64,000 nucleotides of DNA from Mycoplasma sp. 1578d (GCF_024582695.1 NZ_CP102081.1:372001-436000); one strand, 5' to 3'. Counted from the first letter of the stretch, positions 37,390 through 49,668 are shown. Numbers and translations are program-made. Notes: generated by a model from the letters alone, not told the origin.

Positions 37390-38502
37390 TTATTCAAAAT
37401 AAAGTGGGATATAAACAAAACACAACATGTAATAAAAGGTATAAGTATCTTGAACAATATCACTATAATAGCTTTTAATTACCTGATCTTTATTAAGACT
37501 GATTTTAGCGTTAATTTTCATAAAGTTGTCAGAACCAGTAATATCGTAAAGAACTGATTTTTGTGCATTACTTGAAAATAATTTGAAACTATCAAATAAA
37601 ATTCCTTGTTTATCGCGAACACGTTTGACTAGTAATTCTTGGGCAAAAGGAGTAAAAATTCTAAAGATTGATTGTCGATCATTAGATTTGAGTTTAAAGG
37701 TTGAATTAAACTGATTATTTTCTAGTTTAATAGTTTCTAAATGAGATCAAAGTCTTGATAATTTATTATTGAGAAATTTATTAGTGTTTAGAGTTCAATC
37801 AAAACTTTTTTCGCCCATAAAATCTGTATAAACTTTAATTGCTCCACGATAAACATTATAAATTCGCTCTCCGTTCTTAGTTTGAACGATATATTGTCAG
37901 TGTAAAAAGTAATATTCAACCGGATATTTATTATCAATTAATCAAGTCGCAAGTCGATTAGCTGAAATTAATGTTGGTGGATTTTGACAATCAGGTTTAA
38001 TAGTTTCTAAATCAATTCTAGTTAAACCAGGGTTTTCATTAAGACTTAATTTAGAAACAAAATCAGGATTATTTGAAGTTACGTACTCAATTTCTGGAGA
38101 AATATTTTTAAAAGTTTTTTCATAAATGTGATCTGATTTAGCTAATTCACTGGAAATGCTTGAATTAATTCTTTGCTTAGCTTTAGTGAACTTAATTCAA
38201 AAAACAGTGCCAATAATAGCAAAAATCACTGCTAGTGCAAACACAGCTACAATACCATAAAAACCGGCTCTATTAGAATCTGATAAATCTTTAAGAACGG
38301 TAATTCCACCTCATATTGAAGCAATTAATAATAAAGCCCCTAAAACAAAGGAAGTTATAAAAACATTTTTCATTTTTCTTAATTCTTGGATAGCACTTCC
38401 TGAAAAATATTTTTCAACTTTCTCAACAACTAGCGGATAAATGTTATCATCACATTTACTTTTAAAAGTATCAAAATCTAAATACTCTTTGATAATTTTC
38501 AT
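37390..38502 (-). CDS. DUF3137 family membrane protein
   Basis: 370 aa, ATG 38502, stop TAA 37390-37392. A cytosolic-looking N-terminus with many charged residues precedes two membrane segments (about residues 47-68 and 78-100). A long C-terminal domain follows, with strands such as YFLHWQYIVQTKNGERIYNVYRGAIKVYTDF. Mycoplasmas regularly carry a DUF3137 protein directly after LemA, and the 18-base spacing to lemA here supports the same pairing. The biochemical role is unknown. Confidence 0.75.
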
Positions 38503-38520
38503 TTTACCAACTTATTTAAA

Positions 38521-39159
38521 TTAGAAGTTAAATTTAACATCTTCTCTTTTAGCAGCGGAGGCTTGATATAAAGGTTTGGTTGAAAGACCTTCAAAAGATG
38601 CCACTACAGAATTTGGTCAGGTAAAAATTGAGCTATTAAATTCATTAACGTCCATATTGTATACTCTTCTAGCGGCCGCAATTTCTCTTTCTAAATATGC
38701 TGATTGATCCATTAATTCTCTAAATAGATTTGAAGATTTAAGATCTGGATAATTTTCAGATACAGCAATTAAACGTCCAAAAATACTGCTGTTTAATGAT
38801 TCGATTTGACTTGCATTAGCAGTTGGGTTTGAGTAAATTAATGAACGCATTTGAGCGAATTGATTTACCATATCTTCTTCTTGTTTTTTGTATGCTGAAA
38901 CAGCATCAGCAAGTTTGGTTAGCGTATCAAAACGTTTAGTAAGTTGCACATCAATTCCTGAAGCAGAATTGTTAATTTTGTTTTGCATTGCTAAGAATTT
39001 ATTTTTTTTAATTACATAAGGAATTCCAAATGAAAAAATAAGTAATAAAATAAAAATGAATTTTCCAAAAAAACCTGCTTGAACTTTAATAGTTCGATTA
39101 TCAGCAGCAGGATTAAATTCTTGTGTGTTTGTTGGATTTTGATCAAATAAGTTTGACAT
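38521..39159 (-). CDS. lemA: LemA family protein
   Basis: 212 aa, ATG 39159 with AGGAG upstream. One membrane segment (FIFILLLIFSFGIPYVIKK, about residues 33-51) is followed by a long helical bundle containing the family pattern VQLTKRFDTLTKLADAVSAY, SENYPDLKSSNLFRELMDQ and REIAAARRVYNMDVNEFN. These match the LemA fold, a membrane-anchored helical protein of unclear function. It is first in a two-gene operon with the DUF3137 gene. A TATAAT on the minus strand near 39200 is a possible -10 box. Confidence 0.92.
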
Positions 39160-39401
39160 TTTTAAACTCCTAGATTTATTTTAATATTGATATATTGCAA
39201 TTATAAAACAAAAATAAAAATAAGGTTATTAATAACATAGATATTTAATCTTTTTATTTAGATTTTTGAATTGCTTGCTATATAATGAGTATATAAATTT
39301 GATTTTGAAATTTTAAGTTTTCATAATTATTAACACGCGAATTTTTAAATTCGTATATTTTTTATTTAAATTTTTTGTGTTTATATTTATAACATATTTT
39401 G

Positions 39402-39407
39402 TATAAT
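39402..39407 (+). promoter_or_regulatory. -10 box of the endonuclease gene
   Basis: TATAAT overlaps the ATG at 39406, which rules that ATG out as the real start and favours ATG 39457, giving a leader of about 45 bases. Confidence 0.5.
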
Positions 39408-39456
39408 GTTCAATATAAATAATTATTTTTTAAAACATTTACTGGGGTTACAAAAT

Positions 39457-41193
39457 ATGAAATTCAAAAGAATATTTTTTCTTTTAACAAGTGCTTGGAG
39501 CGGTATTTTACCACTTGCACTTACATCTTGCAACACATCAAATTCTGGAGCTGTTTCAATTGATAAGGTTTCTCCTTCAAAGAACAATCAATTAGACACA
39601 AAGGAGCTTATTAGCGAGAAATCTCAATTTGATATTTTATCAATTGATAACATTCGGCATGAAGTTGAATTTAGTATTGGAAAGAATCGTCCTACAGTGA
39701 GATTTAGAAAAACCAATACTAATACTTTAACTGCCTCAGGTGGATTACAAATTGATTTAATCAAACTCAAAGATGGTTTGGACATTTCTAAAATAGAATT
39801 TATCCATTATCAAGATAAGAAAAACGAAAAGAAAAAATATGAATACTTAGAAGGATTGATTAATCAACATGATCAAACCATTACTATTTCGTATAAATAC
39901 AATAATGAACCGCAAACATTTATCATTCATTATGCTCAAGAAAAGTCTTCAAAACCATCAACTTCAACTGAAGTAAAAAAAGAAACACCATCAACCAATA
40001 CAGATTTTGAAATTATCTCTCAATACAATATTCAAACTGAAGTGCTTTTTAACACAAAAAATAAGCGTAATACAATTCGTTTTAGAAAAACCAATACTAA
40101 TACTTTAACTGCTTCAGGTGGAAAATTATTGCCACTAATCAAACTCAAAGATGGTTTAGATATTTCTAAAATAGAATTTATTCATTATCAAAGTCCTAAT
40201 GATTCTTCGAATCAATATGATTATTTACAAGGTGATATTGACTCAGAAAATCAAACAATTACTTTAAATTATAATTATGATAATCAAGCACGAACATTTG
40301 TTATTAATTACGGTTCATCAAATCAAGTTATCACTAAACAAATAGTCCCGAATTCATATATTACAAGCAAAAAATATACTTACACTTATGACCCTAATAA
40401 TGATTATTACAAATCATTAAACGGACTTTCAGGAATGGAATTATTTAATAAAATAACTCAAATCCAAAACTCACATGCCAAAACTACTAAATATACTCAA
40501 TTACCTGATTTTTATAATTCTAGTAATGCCTTTAAAGATTTATACTTTGAAAAAGATAATACCATTTTAGATGTTTATTCAGAAAAACCAAACGATAAAG
40601 ATCCTTACGTTTTTACTAGTTATCAAAAATCAGATAACGCATCAAAAGAAGGTGATGGAATTAATCGCGAGCATATTATTCCCCAATCTTGGTTTAATAA
40701 AGTCGAACCAATTCGCAGCGATGCTCAATTTGTTTGACCAACTGATGTTATAGTTAATAATGTTAGATCCAATTATCCCCACGGAGTTGTTTCGCATGTT
40801 CAATGAACTAGTCAAAACGGCTCAAAACTAGGAACTGATAATAATGGCAAAATGGTTTTTGAACCAATTGATGAATTTAAAGGTGATGTAGCTCGAGCTT
40901 ATTTATATTTTGCTATTACTTATCATTTGAAAAATATTTATAGTGGACGCAATAATATTTTCGACCGTTCATTTCCTTATTTGCAATTAAACTTTTTCAA
41001 TACTTATATAAAATGAGATTCTAATGATCCAGTAGATTTGTTTGATATCAATCGGAATAATGCTGTTTATCAATTTAATGGCTTAAGAAATCCGTTCATT
41101 GATTATCCAAATTTACCCGAAAATCTCTTTGGGAATGATCCTAAACCATTTGTGAATCAAGGAATCTTAATTAATGCACAAGTCAACCAATAA
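39457..41193 (+). CDS. Lipid-anchored endonuclease I with two N-terminal repeat domains
   Basis: 578 aa. The signal MKFKRIFFLLTSAWSG and lipobox LALTSC give an acylated Cys25. Two repeats of about 105 residues follow (roughly 50-165 and 182-290), each with FRKTNTNTLTASGG, LIKLKDGLDISKIEFIHYQ and a closing beta strand. The C-terminal half is an EndA/NucM-type endonuclease I domain with the NREHIIPQSWF motif (catalytic-site His406), YPHGVVSHVQW and a conserved Asn-rich stretch. Such enzymes cut DNA and RNA with a metal ion. On a mycoplasma surface this would supply nucleotides and degrade host DNA. The upstream in-frame ATG at 39406 is rejected because it lies in the -10 box. Confidence 0.87.
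39703..40200 (+). repeat. Internal duplication in the endonuclease gene
   Basis: A block starting TTTAGAAAAACCAATACT at 39703 recurs at 40081. About 40 bases at the start of the two copies differ at only one position, and similarity continues through CTCAAAGATGGTTT. The period is 378 bases (126 codons). Confidence 0.85.
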
Positions 41194-41215
41194 TTAATTA
41201 ACCAATCCAAACTAC

Positions 41216-41262
41216 AATACACTCTAAACGTTAGATCAAAAGACTAACTTTAGGTGTATTTT
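41216..41262 (+). terminator. Terminator after the endonuclease gene
   Basis: A long stem AATACAC-t-CTAAA-c-GTTAG with CTAACTTTAGGTGTATT, two single-base bulges and a 9-base loop, followed by T residues. Confidence 0.7.
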
Positions 41263-41393
41263 CATTCTAGTTTTAATTAACTGGAATCTTTTCCACTAAA
41301 AATAGAGAAAAATAAAAGATATTTGACGAATATCGCCATTAAGAATATAATATTTAATTAAATATATAGAGCTAATTCTGCAGAAAGGATTGT

Positions 41394-43187
41394 ATGGATG
41401 AAGTTGTATATCCAAAAAATAAATGGATTTTTTGAAAACTACTCAAAGGTTATCGAATTTTAACATTTATCAATATTTCCTTGGTAATGCTTGAAACTGT
41501 ATCAAATGTCATGTTACCGTATTTAATCGGTCAACTAATTGATCATGGATTGCAAGCTAAATCTGTTAGTGCAAGTGGATCTATTACTTACACTACCAAT
41601 TTAAATGAAGTGTTAAAATATGGTGGCCTCTTAGTTTTATTTGCTTTTTTAGGTTTATTACTGGGATTATGTTCAGGTTTTGTCGGTTCAAAAGCTTCAG
41701 CAGGTTTAAGTAAAAATATTCGCTCAGCACTATTTAAACAAGCAAGCAAATTTTCATTTGAAAACATTGATAAATATAGTGTAGCAACACTCATTAACCG
41801 GATGGGTAATGATGTCACTAATATCACTAATGCTTTTACTCAAATGATTCGCATTCCGATCAGAGCAACTTTTTTATTAGTTTTAAATTTAGTTTTTTCA
41901 ATCACCGTTAGTCCACAATTATCGCTTATGTTCTTGGTAATTTTACCGGTTTTAATCTTTTTTACTAGTTTAATTTGATGAAAAACTTATCCTGTGTTTA
42001 AGAAAATGTTTGTTGTTTATGATGATTTAAATCACAAAATTCAAGAGAATTTACAAGGAATGCGGACCATTAAATCATACGTTACTGAACAAAAAGAAGC
42101 TAAAAGCATTTTTGAAAGGGTGGCTAAATTAACTAAAATTAATATTTACGTTGAACACGGTTTGGTTTTAGGAGTTCCTGCTTTTATGCTTCCGATTTTT
42201 GCTGCTACACTATTTTTGGGTGGATATGGAACCCACTTAATTTTAAATAATGTAATTACCACAGGAACATTACTTTCTTTTTCTTCATATATTTGACAAA
42301 CATCTGTGGCAGTGACTATGTTTATTGGAGTAATTGGACAAATAGTTATTGCAGCCCCAAGTGCTCGAAGAATTAGTGAAGTAATTCATGAAATTCCTTC
42401 AATTGATGAAAATTTAAATGGCTTAACTACAATAAATAGTGGACATGTCGAATTTAAAAACGTTTCACTCACATATTCAAGTAACAAAGGTGAAAGCTTG
42501 AAAAATCTTAATTTTAGCATTGCCACAGGCCAAACTTTAGGGATTGTTGGACGTACTGGAGCTGGAAAAACATCATTAATTTCGCTAATTGGTCGCTTAT
42601 ATGATGCTACTCAAGGACAAGTGCTTGTTGATGGTCATAATGTTAAAGATTATAACATTCACTCATTAAGAGATTCAGTATCTGTTGTACTTCAAAAAAA
42701 TAGTCTTTTTAGTGGCACTATTCGCGAAAATTTACAATGAGGAAATCCAAAAGCCAGTGATGAGCAAATTTATCAAGCTTGTGAACAGGCCGGAATTTTA
42801 GATTTTGTGATGAGTCTTGAAAATAAACTCGATACAATTGTTTCACAATCTGGAAGTAATTTTTCAGGTGGACAGAAGCAACGTCTTTGCATTGCTAGAG
42901 CATTATTAAAGAGACCGAAAATTTTAATCTTAGATGATTCTACTTCAGCTGTTGATACTAAAACTGAAAATCATATTCAACAAGCTTTGACTCATTCAAT
43001 TAAAGACTGCACTAAGATTATCATTGCTCAAAGAATCTCATCAGTGATTCAAGCTGATCAAATTCTTGTTATTGACCACGGGAGCATAGTGGCTCAAGGA
43101 GATCATGAACATTTAATTAATAATAATGAATTTTATCGTTCAATTTATGATGCTCAATTAAACGCAGGAGGCATCAATGAGGATTAA
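41394..43187 (+). CDS. ABC exporter subunit with degenerate ATPase site
   Basis: 597 aa. ATG 41394 with an AAAGGA site; an ATG at 41398 is out of frame. The first 340 residues hold six membrane segments of a type I (MdlA/MsbA-like) exporter. The nucleotide-binding domain has Walker A GRTGAGKTSL near residue 392 and a normal signature FSGGQKQRL. However, Walker B reads LILDDSTSAVD with Asp in place of the catalytic Glu, and the switch reads AQR where AHR is expected. These are the changes seen in the non-catalytic half of heterodimeric exporters. The next gene overlaps by 11 bases and encodes the partner. The substrate is unknown; lipids, peptides or drugs are typical. Confidence 0.9.
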
Positions 43188-45144
43188 TTTTCAAGGGAAA
43201 GATAGTTTTAAAAATACCCCAACTATTAAATTAAGTTATGCAGAAAAGAAAAAGTTCTTTTTTAGGTTAATTAATTTAGTGTGAAAAGAACACAAATTTA
43301 TAATGAGTGTAGTACTAGTTTTGATCCTTTTATCAAACGTAGGATTGCTTTTTAATCAAGTCTTTTTAGGAAAAATCCTTATTGATGGATTATTAACCAA
43401 TCCAAAAACAGGTGGAGTTTTTTCATGAAATGACATCAAAGATGATCAAAACTGGTGATTTAGATTTTATTCAATGATGGCTCTTGGTGTAGTTTTATAT
43501 ACAGCTGGAGTTTCGTTTAACTTTTTATATCAATGAATTATTGTTAAAATCACCTTTAAAACTATGGCCAAATTAAGAATGGATTTATATGTTCATTCAC
43601 AAAAATTGCCAATTAAATTTTTTGATCAAAATCAAAAAGGTGAGATTTTATCACGTTATACTAGTGATATTGACACGTTAAGACAATTTATCTCTAAATC
43701 AATTCCGATCACAATTAATGCTATTGTAACTCTTATTATTTCGTTTGTTATTATGATGTGGTTAAGTTGAATTTTAACCTTAATTACCTTAGTTCTTGTG
43801 TGTGTTATTTTATATGCTATGAAAACTCTAGGTCAACGTTCAGGAAAATATTTTAAAAAACGACAAGAGTTAAATGGAAAAATTATTGGATTTTCTGAAG
43901 AAATTTTTAGTGGTTTAAAAGTAGTTAAAACTTTTAATCAAGAAGATTCATCAGTGGAAAAATTTGAAAAAATCAATAATGCTTATTATAATGCTGAAAA
44001 GAAAGCAAATCGCATTTCCAATTTATTATTTCCAATTGCGTTTAATTTAGGATTAATTACTTTTGCTATTGTATCAATTATTGGTGGAGTGATTATTTCC
44101 AGTCCAAAAGCTCAAGCGTTTTTTGGTCTTAGTGTTGGAGTTTTATTCTCGTTCTCACAATTTTCACGTTCGTTTGCCTTTCCTCTTTCTACAGTTGCCG
44201 AGCAATCAAACGTGATTATTACAGCTATAGCTGGTTCGAAAAGAGTTTTTGATATTCTTGATCAAGAGCCTGAAATTAACCTAGGAAAAGTCACATTAGT
44301 TAAAATTACCAAAGATTCACAAGGAAATATAATTGAAAAAGATATTGAAGATTTATTCAGCAATTATGCTTGAAAAATCCCAAAAGCTCAAGGTGATTTT
44401 GATTATCAACCTACACAAGGAAAAATTGAATTTAAAAACGTGTCTTTTGGATATAGTGATGATAATTTAATTTTAAAAAACATTTCATTAATAGCATATC
44501 CAGGTCAAAAAATTGCTTTAGTTGGTCCAACTGGAGCAGGAAAAACTACCATTACTAATGTACTAAATCGCTTTTATGAAATTCAAGGTGGTGATGTGTA
44601 CTTTGATGATATTAATCTTAAAGATATTGATAAGAGTTCGCTTCGTCAAGGAATTGTTATGGTACTTCAAGATACACATTTATTCAGTGAAACCATTCGT
44701 CACAACATTGCTTATGGAGCTGATACAATCCAAGAGCAATTAATGTATTCAAGTGCTGATACAGCTAATATTTCATATTACATTAATAATCTCAAACATA
44801 ATTATGACACTATTTTATTTGATGGTGGAAGCGAATTATCACAAGGACAACGTCAACTCATATCAATTGCCCGAGCTGCTTATCAAGATGCTCCCGTGGT
44901 CATTTTAGATGAAGCAACATCAAGTATTGACACTAAAACCGAACAGCTGGTTCAAAAAGCAATGGACAAACTTGTTTCTAAGCGTACTAGCTTTGTCATT
45001 GCTCACCGCTTGTCAACTATTAAAAATTCAGATCTAATTTTAGTCCTTAAAGATGGAAGTATTATTGAACGTGGAAATCATGCTCAATTAATCAAACAAA
45101 ATGGTTATTATTCAGCTTTATGATCCAATTCTAAAGTTGAATAA
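43177..45144 (+). CDS. ABC exporter subunit with canonical ATPase motifs
   Basis: 655 aa, ATG 43177 inside the end of the previous gene, stop TAA 45142-45144. A hydrophobic domain with about six membrane spans leads to an ATPase domain with Walker A GPTGAGKTT (near 452), Walker B VVILDEATSSID with the catalytic Glu, and switch IAHRLST. The signature is LSQGQRQL instead of LSGGQ. Since this signature pairs with the degenerate Walker sites of the partner, one composite site is non-canonical and one normal, as in BmrCD/TM287-288-type heterodimers. The overlap shows translational coupling. Confidence 0.92.
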
Positions 45145-45165
45145 GATAACCCAATGAAAATAATT

Positions 45166-45200
45166 AAAAAGAGTAAGAATTAATATTCTTACTCTTTATT
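45166..45200. terminator. Terminator between exporter operon and ftsZ
   Basis: Arms AAAGAGTAAGAAT and ATTCTTACTCTTT around TAAT with A and T runs on both sides. It lies between convergent genes; the 130 bases from there to the ftsZ stop hold nothing recognisable. Confidence 0.8.
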
Positions 45201-45329
45201 ATTGATTTTTTGCTTATTATTAAGTTTTTTAAAACTAATTTAAGCTTATTTTGTGGAAATCCACATCAATTTAATCAATCATTCGACTTATCTAAAAATA
45301 GATTTTCTAAGACATCAATCTTTCATTTT

Positions 45330-46943
45330 TTAGTATCAATCATCTGAATTATTTTTTAAATTTTTTGAAGATTTCTCACCTTGATACTTTTTTTCTTGGT
45401 CACCTGCTTGAGGGTATGAAAGAAAATCATTAACTTCTCTAGTTTCTCCATTTGAAGAATATTCAGAAGTTCTTTCGCTATATGAATAGTGTGAACTAGT
45501 CTGCGAATTTTCTTGATTGGTAGTTCTTTGTTCTCCGAAAACATTTTCAAGTTTTTCTAGTTCTTCAGGTAATTCGTCTGAAGGTTCTTCGAAATAATTA
45601 TTGAAATTATATTCTTGTGTTTGGGTTTGTTGATCGAGTGGACGATATTCAACTTCATGTACTATTTCAGTTTGTTTAGTAACCACAGTATGTGTTGGAT
45701 CGTTCTTTGAATCACCTGACATATCTGCTTGAATTGGTTCTTGTGCTTGAGCTTCTTTACGGTGTAAAGCAGCTGAATAGCTATTAAACACCATTTGTTC
45801 ATCACTTCTTATTGTTGCTGAATTTTTTTGTTGTTTAAATTCATTGTATTGAGCTTCAGCAAATGAAATAGCGTCATTATCGTGAATAATTGGTTGTATA
45901 ATTTCTTTAGCATTTCGATCATTGCTTCCAGTCACAATAATTGAAACTTTAAATAATTCACCATTATCTTTTAGTTCAACTTGTTCATATCCAATAATTG
46001 TATCAATTCCACCTTCTTCACTATCTCTAGAAGCTTGGAATAACTTATATACACGGTCTACAGCACGATCAATCTCGTTAAGAGTTGCTTTACTATCTGT
46101 TTGCACGTTGATAATCATTCTTGAAGCTTTTGTGATTGGTTTTTCATACAGTTTTTGTTCAAAAGCTTTTTCAACGGCTTTTTCAGCACGATCTTTACCT
46201 ACAGCAGTAGCAATTCCAACCATTGATAAACCACCATTAGTTAACATTTTCTTCACATCGGCATAATCAATATTAATAGTTCCAATTCTATATAAGACAT
46301 CATGGATTGCTAAAATAATATTTTTTAATGAGATGTTAGATAATTTTAATGAGTCACTAATTGGCACATCACCATAGCTTCTACTTAATTTACTATTCGA
46401 TAAAATAATGTATGAATCAACAACTTCAGCAAGTTTTTGAATTCCTTCATTAGCATATCTTCTTCTTTTTGGACCTTCATAGTCAAATGGAGTTGTAATT
46501 ATTGCTATTGTTAAAGCTCCATTATTTTTAGCTGCTTCAGCAATAATTGGAGCAGCACCTGTTCCGGTTCCACCACCAAGTCCGGCAGCGATAATCACCA
46601 CATCAGCACCACCGATTTTTTCTTGGATTTCTGATAAACTTTCTTTAGCGGCTTTAGCTCCAACTTCAGGATCAGAACCAGCTCCTAAACCACGGTTATC
46701 TTTACCTAAAGCAATTTTGATTTTACAGTCATTTGAAGCTAGGGCTTGAGCATCAGTATTTGCAACGATAAATTCAACATTTTTGAACTGCTCTTTATTC
46801 ATCATTTGAATGGCGTTGTTTCCTGCACCACCAACTCCAATAACTTTTAAGACAATTCCAGCGGTATTACGATCAATAATTTCCTGATTTTCTTGGTTTG
46901 CATTTTCAATTTTCTTTTGATTTGCATGCAATTCGTCGTACAT
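45330..46943 (-). CDS. ftsZ: Cell division protein FtsZ
   Basis: 537 aa from ATG 46943 (AAGGAG site) through a final TGG-equivalent TGA to TAA at 45330-45332, ending NSDDWY. FtsZ is the tubulin-like GTPase that forms the division ring. The GTP signature GGGTGTGA is at residues 123-130; VIGVGGAGNNA, ANTDAQAL, and PFDYEGPKRRRYA confirm the family. After the globular core (to about residue 360) comes a Gln/Glu/Ser-rich tail of about 175 residues, much longer than in most bacteria and without the usual conserved C-terminal peptide. It is the last gene of the mraZ cluster. Confidence 0.96.
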
Positions 46944-46955
46944 ATTTTCTCCTTA

Positions 46956-48176
46956 TTATATTAGTTTTCAATTGGCAAATAATTCTCTAAAAAGGAGAAA
47001 TCTTTGCTTTTTGGTATGTTTGAAGTCATAATGACTTGATATGGTATTAACAGTGTTATGTTCTTTTAAAATGAAATCTTTTAAAAATTCCATAACGCTG
47101 ATAGTAATTGGTTCTTGTGTTTTTTGAAGCTTATTGCTTAGTGAAGTGTTTTGCTGTTTTCATAGAGTGACAAAACCTAAATTTGAAGGTAAAAAGTATT
47201 TTTTCTCAAAATAATTATTCATTCAATCTGATTCGCCACTAAAAGAAAGAGTGTTTAATTTTTCAGGACTAATATACTTTTGTGAAACAAATTTCTTCAT
47301 TTCTTGTTCTAAAAAATCAGCATACATTTTTAAATAAACATGTGCTTCACTTAAATTTTGGTCAGTTCAAATTTGAGTATTATCATTTTGATTAATAATA
47401 TATTTAACTTTATTAAGAGTATTTTTGATACTTATATTTTGTTCAAGAGCTATTTTATGAATTAAATTATCAGTACCCACTAGTAATTTTTTATAGCTAA
47501 TAATAGCTCCATTATAAATTAATTTTAATAAAGTACATTCGTGGTTATTTTCAATTGATAAATGAACTCCCTGCTCATTTTTTAACATAGCTGAATTAAC
47601 TTGACTGGTTAACATCAAATTAATTTGATCAGCTTTTAATGCACCAAAAAGCGAGAGAATTTGATTATATTTTGAACTGTATTTTTGGTAACAAAAAGAA
47701 GTTTTTGCTATTATTTTAGTAAATTTTTTACCTCTTGGAAATACATGATAAACCTTAATTTGACCGTTTGATTTATACAATAAATATTCATAAGTTACTT
47801 TAGTTCCAACTAATTGAACATTATTGAGCTTAATAAATTGTTCAATTTGTTTGTCAATTAACTGCTCAATTGCCACTTGAGCATGGTCTAACATATCAAT
47901 ATCTTCGTTTTCAAGAGTAGTTTTGAGTAAACTAACATTAAGTTCTTCAAATTGTGAATCATCAATAATGACATTAATACTAAGATGTTTATTATTAAAT
48001 AATGAAAGTTGCTTGTCAATCTCTTTGAGCAACTTTTTAACATCGCTCACATTACTTGGTTTAGTAACTTTGAGCTCTGGTTGGGTGTGAATCAAGTAAT
48101 TGCCAGTTACTTGTTCAACTAAATCAAAAGCAATTTGATTTCTTGAGATGTGAAAATTACCAAATAATCTTTGCAC
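46956..48176 (-). CDS. FtsA-like/MG223-position division cluster protein
   Basis: 406 aa, ATG 48176 preceded by AAGGAG, stop 12 bases before the ftsZ start. It occupies the place between rsmH and ftsZ where mycoplasmas have a poorly conserved gene. The weak pattern LSIENNHECTLLKLIYNGAIISYKKLLVGTDNL resembles the second phosphate-binding strand of actin-fold FtsA (a glycine-rich turn followed by a GG..HVTNDI-type helix), but the glycines are missing. The C-terminal amphipathic membrane helix of FtsA is not obvious. A role in anchoring or regulating FtsZ is inferred mainly from position. Confidence 0.65.
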
Positions 48177-48190
48177 AATGCTCCTTTCAA

Positions 48191-49093
48191 TTATTTTTTA
48201 TATAACACTCTTAGTTTAGCGCTTCGTGAACGCTTGTTTTGTTGAATCTCTTCATTTGAAGGGTAAATTTGCTTGGCTATGTAATCTTTTTGAATTATGA
48301 TTGGTAGTTTAGCCGGAGTTTTATCTTGGATAAGATTTTTAAAGAAGTTTTTTACTATTTTATCCTCAATTGAGTGAAAAGTTATTATAGCAAGAACAGA
48401 ATCATGTTTGAGCAAATCAATTGCATCAATTAACATTTGTTTTAATGATTCTAGTTCATTATTAACTTCGATCCGAATGGCTTGAAAAATGGCTTTGGAA
48501 GGATTTTTTTCTCGAATTAATTTAGCTGGATATGCTTGTTTAATCACATCAACCAATTCTAATGTTGTTTCAATTGGCCGATTTTCTACAATAGCTTTCG
48601 CAACTCTTTTGGAGAGTTTTACATCAGCATAATCTCATAGAATTTGGGCTAATTGTTGCTCACTGTATTGATTAACCACATTTCATGCACTCAAAGCTTG
48701 AGATGTGTCCATACGCATATCTAATTTAGCATTCTTATTATAACTAAAGCCTCGCTCAGAATTATCGACCTGAGGGGAAGAAATGCCTAAATCAGCAATG
48801 ATACCATCAACAGCAGCAATTCCTCTTTGAGCTAATTGAGATTTTATATTCTGGAAATCACTTTTAATTAACTCAAAATTCGAGCCTGCTTGACTTAAAC
48901 GATTTTTTGCATATTTAAGCGCAAAATCATCTTTATCAAAACAATATAACTTGCCGTTTGAAAGTTTCTTTAAAATAGCTTCTGAATGACCTCCCATTCC
49001 CAATGTGAGGTCAACATAAATGCCATTTGGTTTAATTTTTAATTGAGAAATTGTTTCATTCAGAAGAACTGAATAATGTAATTTATTATTCAT
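48191..49093 (-). CDS. rsmH: 16S rRNA m4C1402 methyltransferase
   Basis: 300 aa, ATG 49093 overlapping the end of mraZ by 8 bases, stop TAA 48191-48193. RsmH methylates N4 of C1402 in 16S rRNA with SAM. The start [16 protein letters not shown] motif [44 protein letters not shown] and C-terminal [15 protein letters not shown] with [10 protein letters not shown] are all characteristic. It is the second gene of the mraZ operon and probably controlled with it. Confidence 0.97.
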
Positions 49094-49523
49094 TATCTTC
49101 CATTTTTGAAATTTCTTCAGCTAATTTTGCTAGATCACCATCTTGAAAAAGATTTTCAAATTCTTGAAAAGCCTCTTTAGATCAAAGTTCAATAATTGAA
49201 CCATTTCCTACAAAAACAACTTCTTTTTGGATAGAAAGTTTATCAATAATAAACTTAGGGAGTGAAATTCGACCTTGTTTATCAAGGTTAACTTCAACGA
49301 CATTACTCATGATAATTCTGGTTAAGTGTCTAACTTTAGAATTAAATTGAGATTTGTTTTGAAGTTTCTTGGTGTACGCATTAAAGTTTTCAACACTTCT
49401 GAGTTCAAAGTTTTTATCAAACCCAAGAGTGATAAAAAAACTAGTCCCAAGTTGATCTTTATAAGCCGCTGGAAGTACCACGCGGTTCTTGTCATCGATT
49501 GCTCGAGTGTGTTGTCCGTACAT
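49086..49523 (-). CDS. mraZ: Transcriptional regulator MraZ
   Basis: 145 aa from ATG 49523. A GTG five codons further upstream is possible, but [22 protein letters not shown] is the normal family N-terminus and has a GGGGAAG sequence before it. Two SpoVT-AbrB-like half domains are visible: [12 protein letters not shown] and, near residue 85, [15 protein letters not shown]. MraZ forms a ring-shaped DNA-binding complex and controls its own cell-division operon through GTGG-type repeats in front of the gene. Such repeats are present here (separate entry). Confidence 0.95.
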
Positions 49524-49547
49524 ACCACTTCCCCCCACTATCCACCA
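49524..49547 (-). promoter_or_regulatory. Probable MraZ boxes
   Basis: On the minus strand three GTGG repeats lie at 49542-49545, 49535-49538 and 49525-49528 (spacing 7 and 10 bases) directly before the mraZ ATG. MraZ is known to bind tandem GTG-containing repeats upstream of its own operon, including in mollicutes. A TAAAAT -10 candidate lies just upstream (49551-49556). Confidence 0.6.
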
Positions 49548-49668
49548 TTATTTTACAACATAAAAACCCACTTATTTTAAAAAAATAAAAAATTTTGAAT
49601 TTTTTTCATAAAATATGGAAAAATAACCAAAAATTTTTACTTTTTATATATTGTCCAAAACTTATCTC

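Noticed and set aside
39406-39456. Upstream ATG as start of the endonuclease lipoprotein
   Set aside because: It overlaps a TATAAT and would place 17 non-signal residues before the lipoprotein signal.
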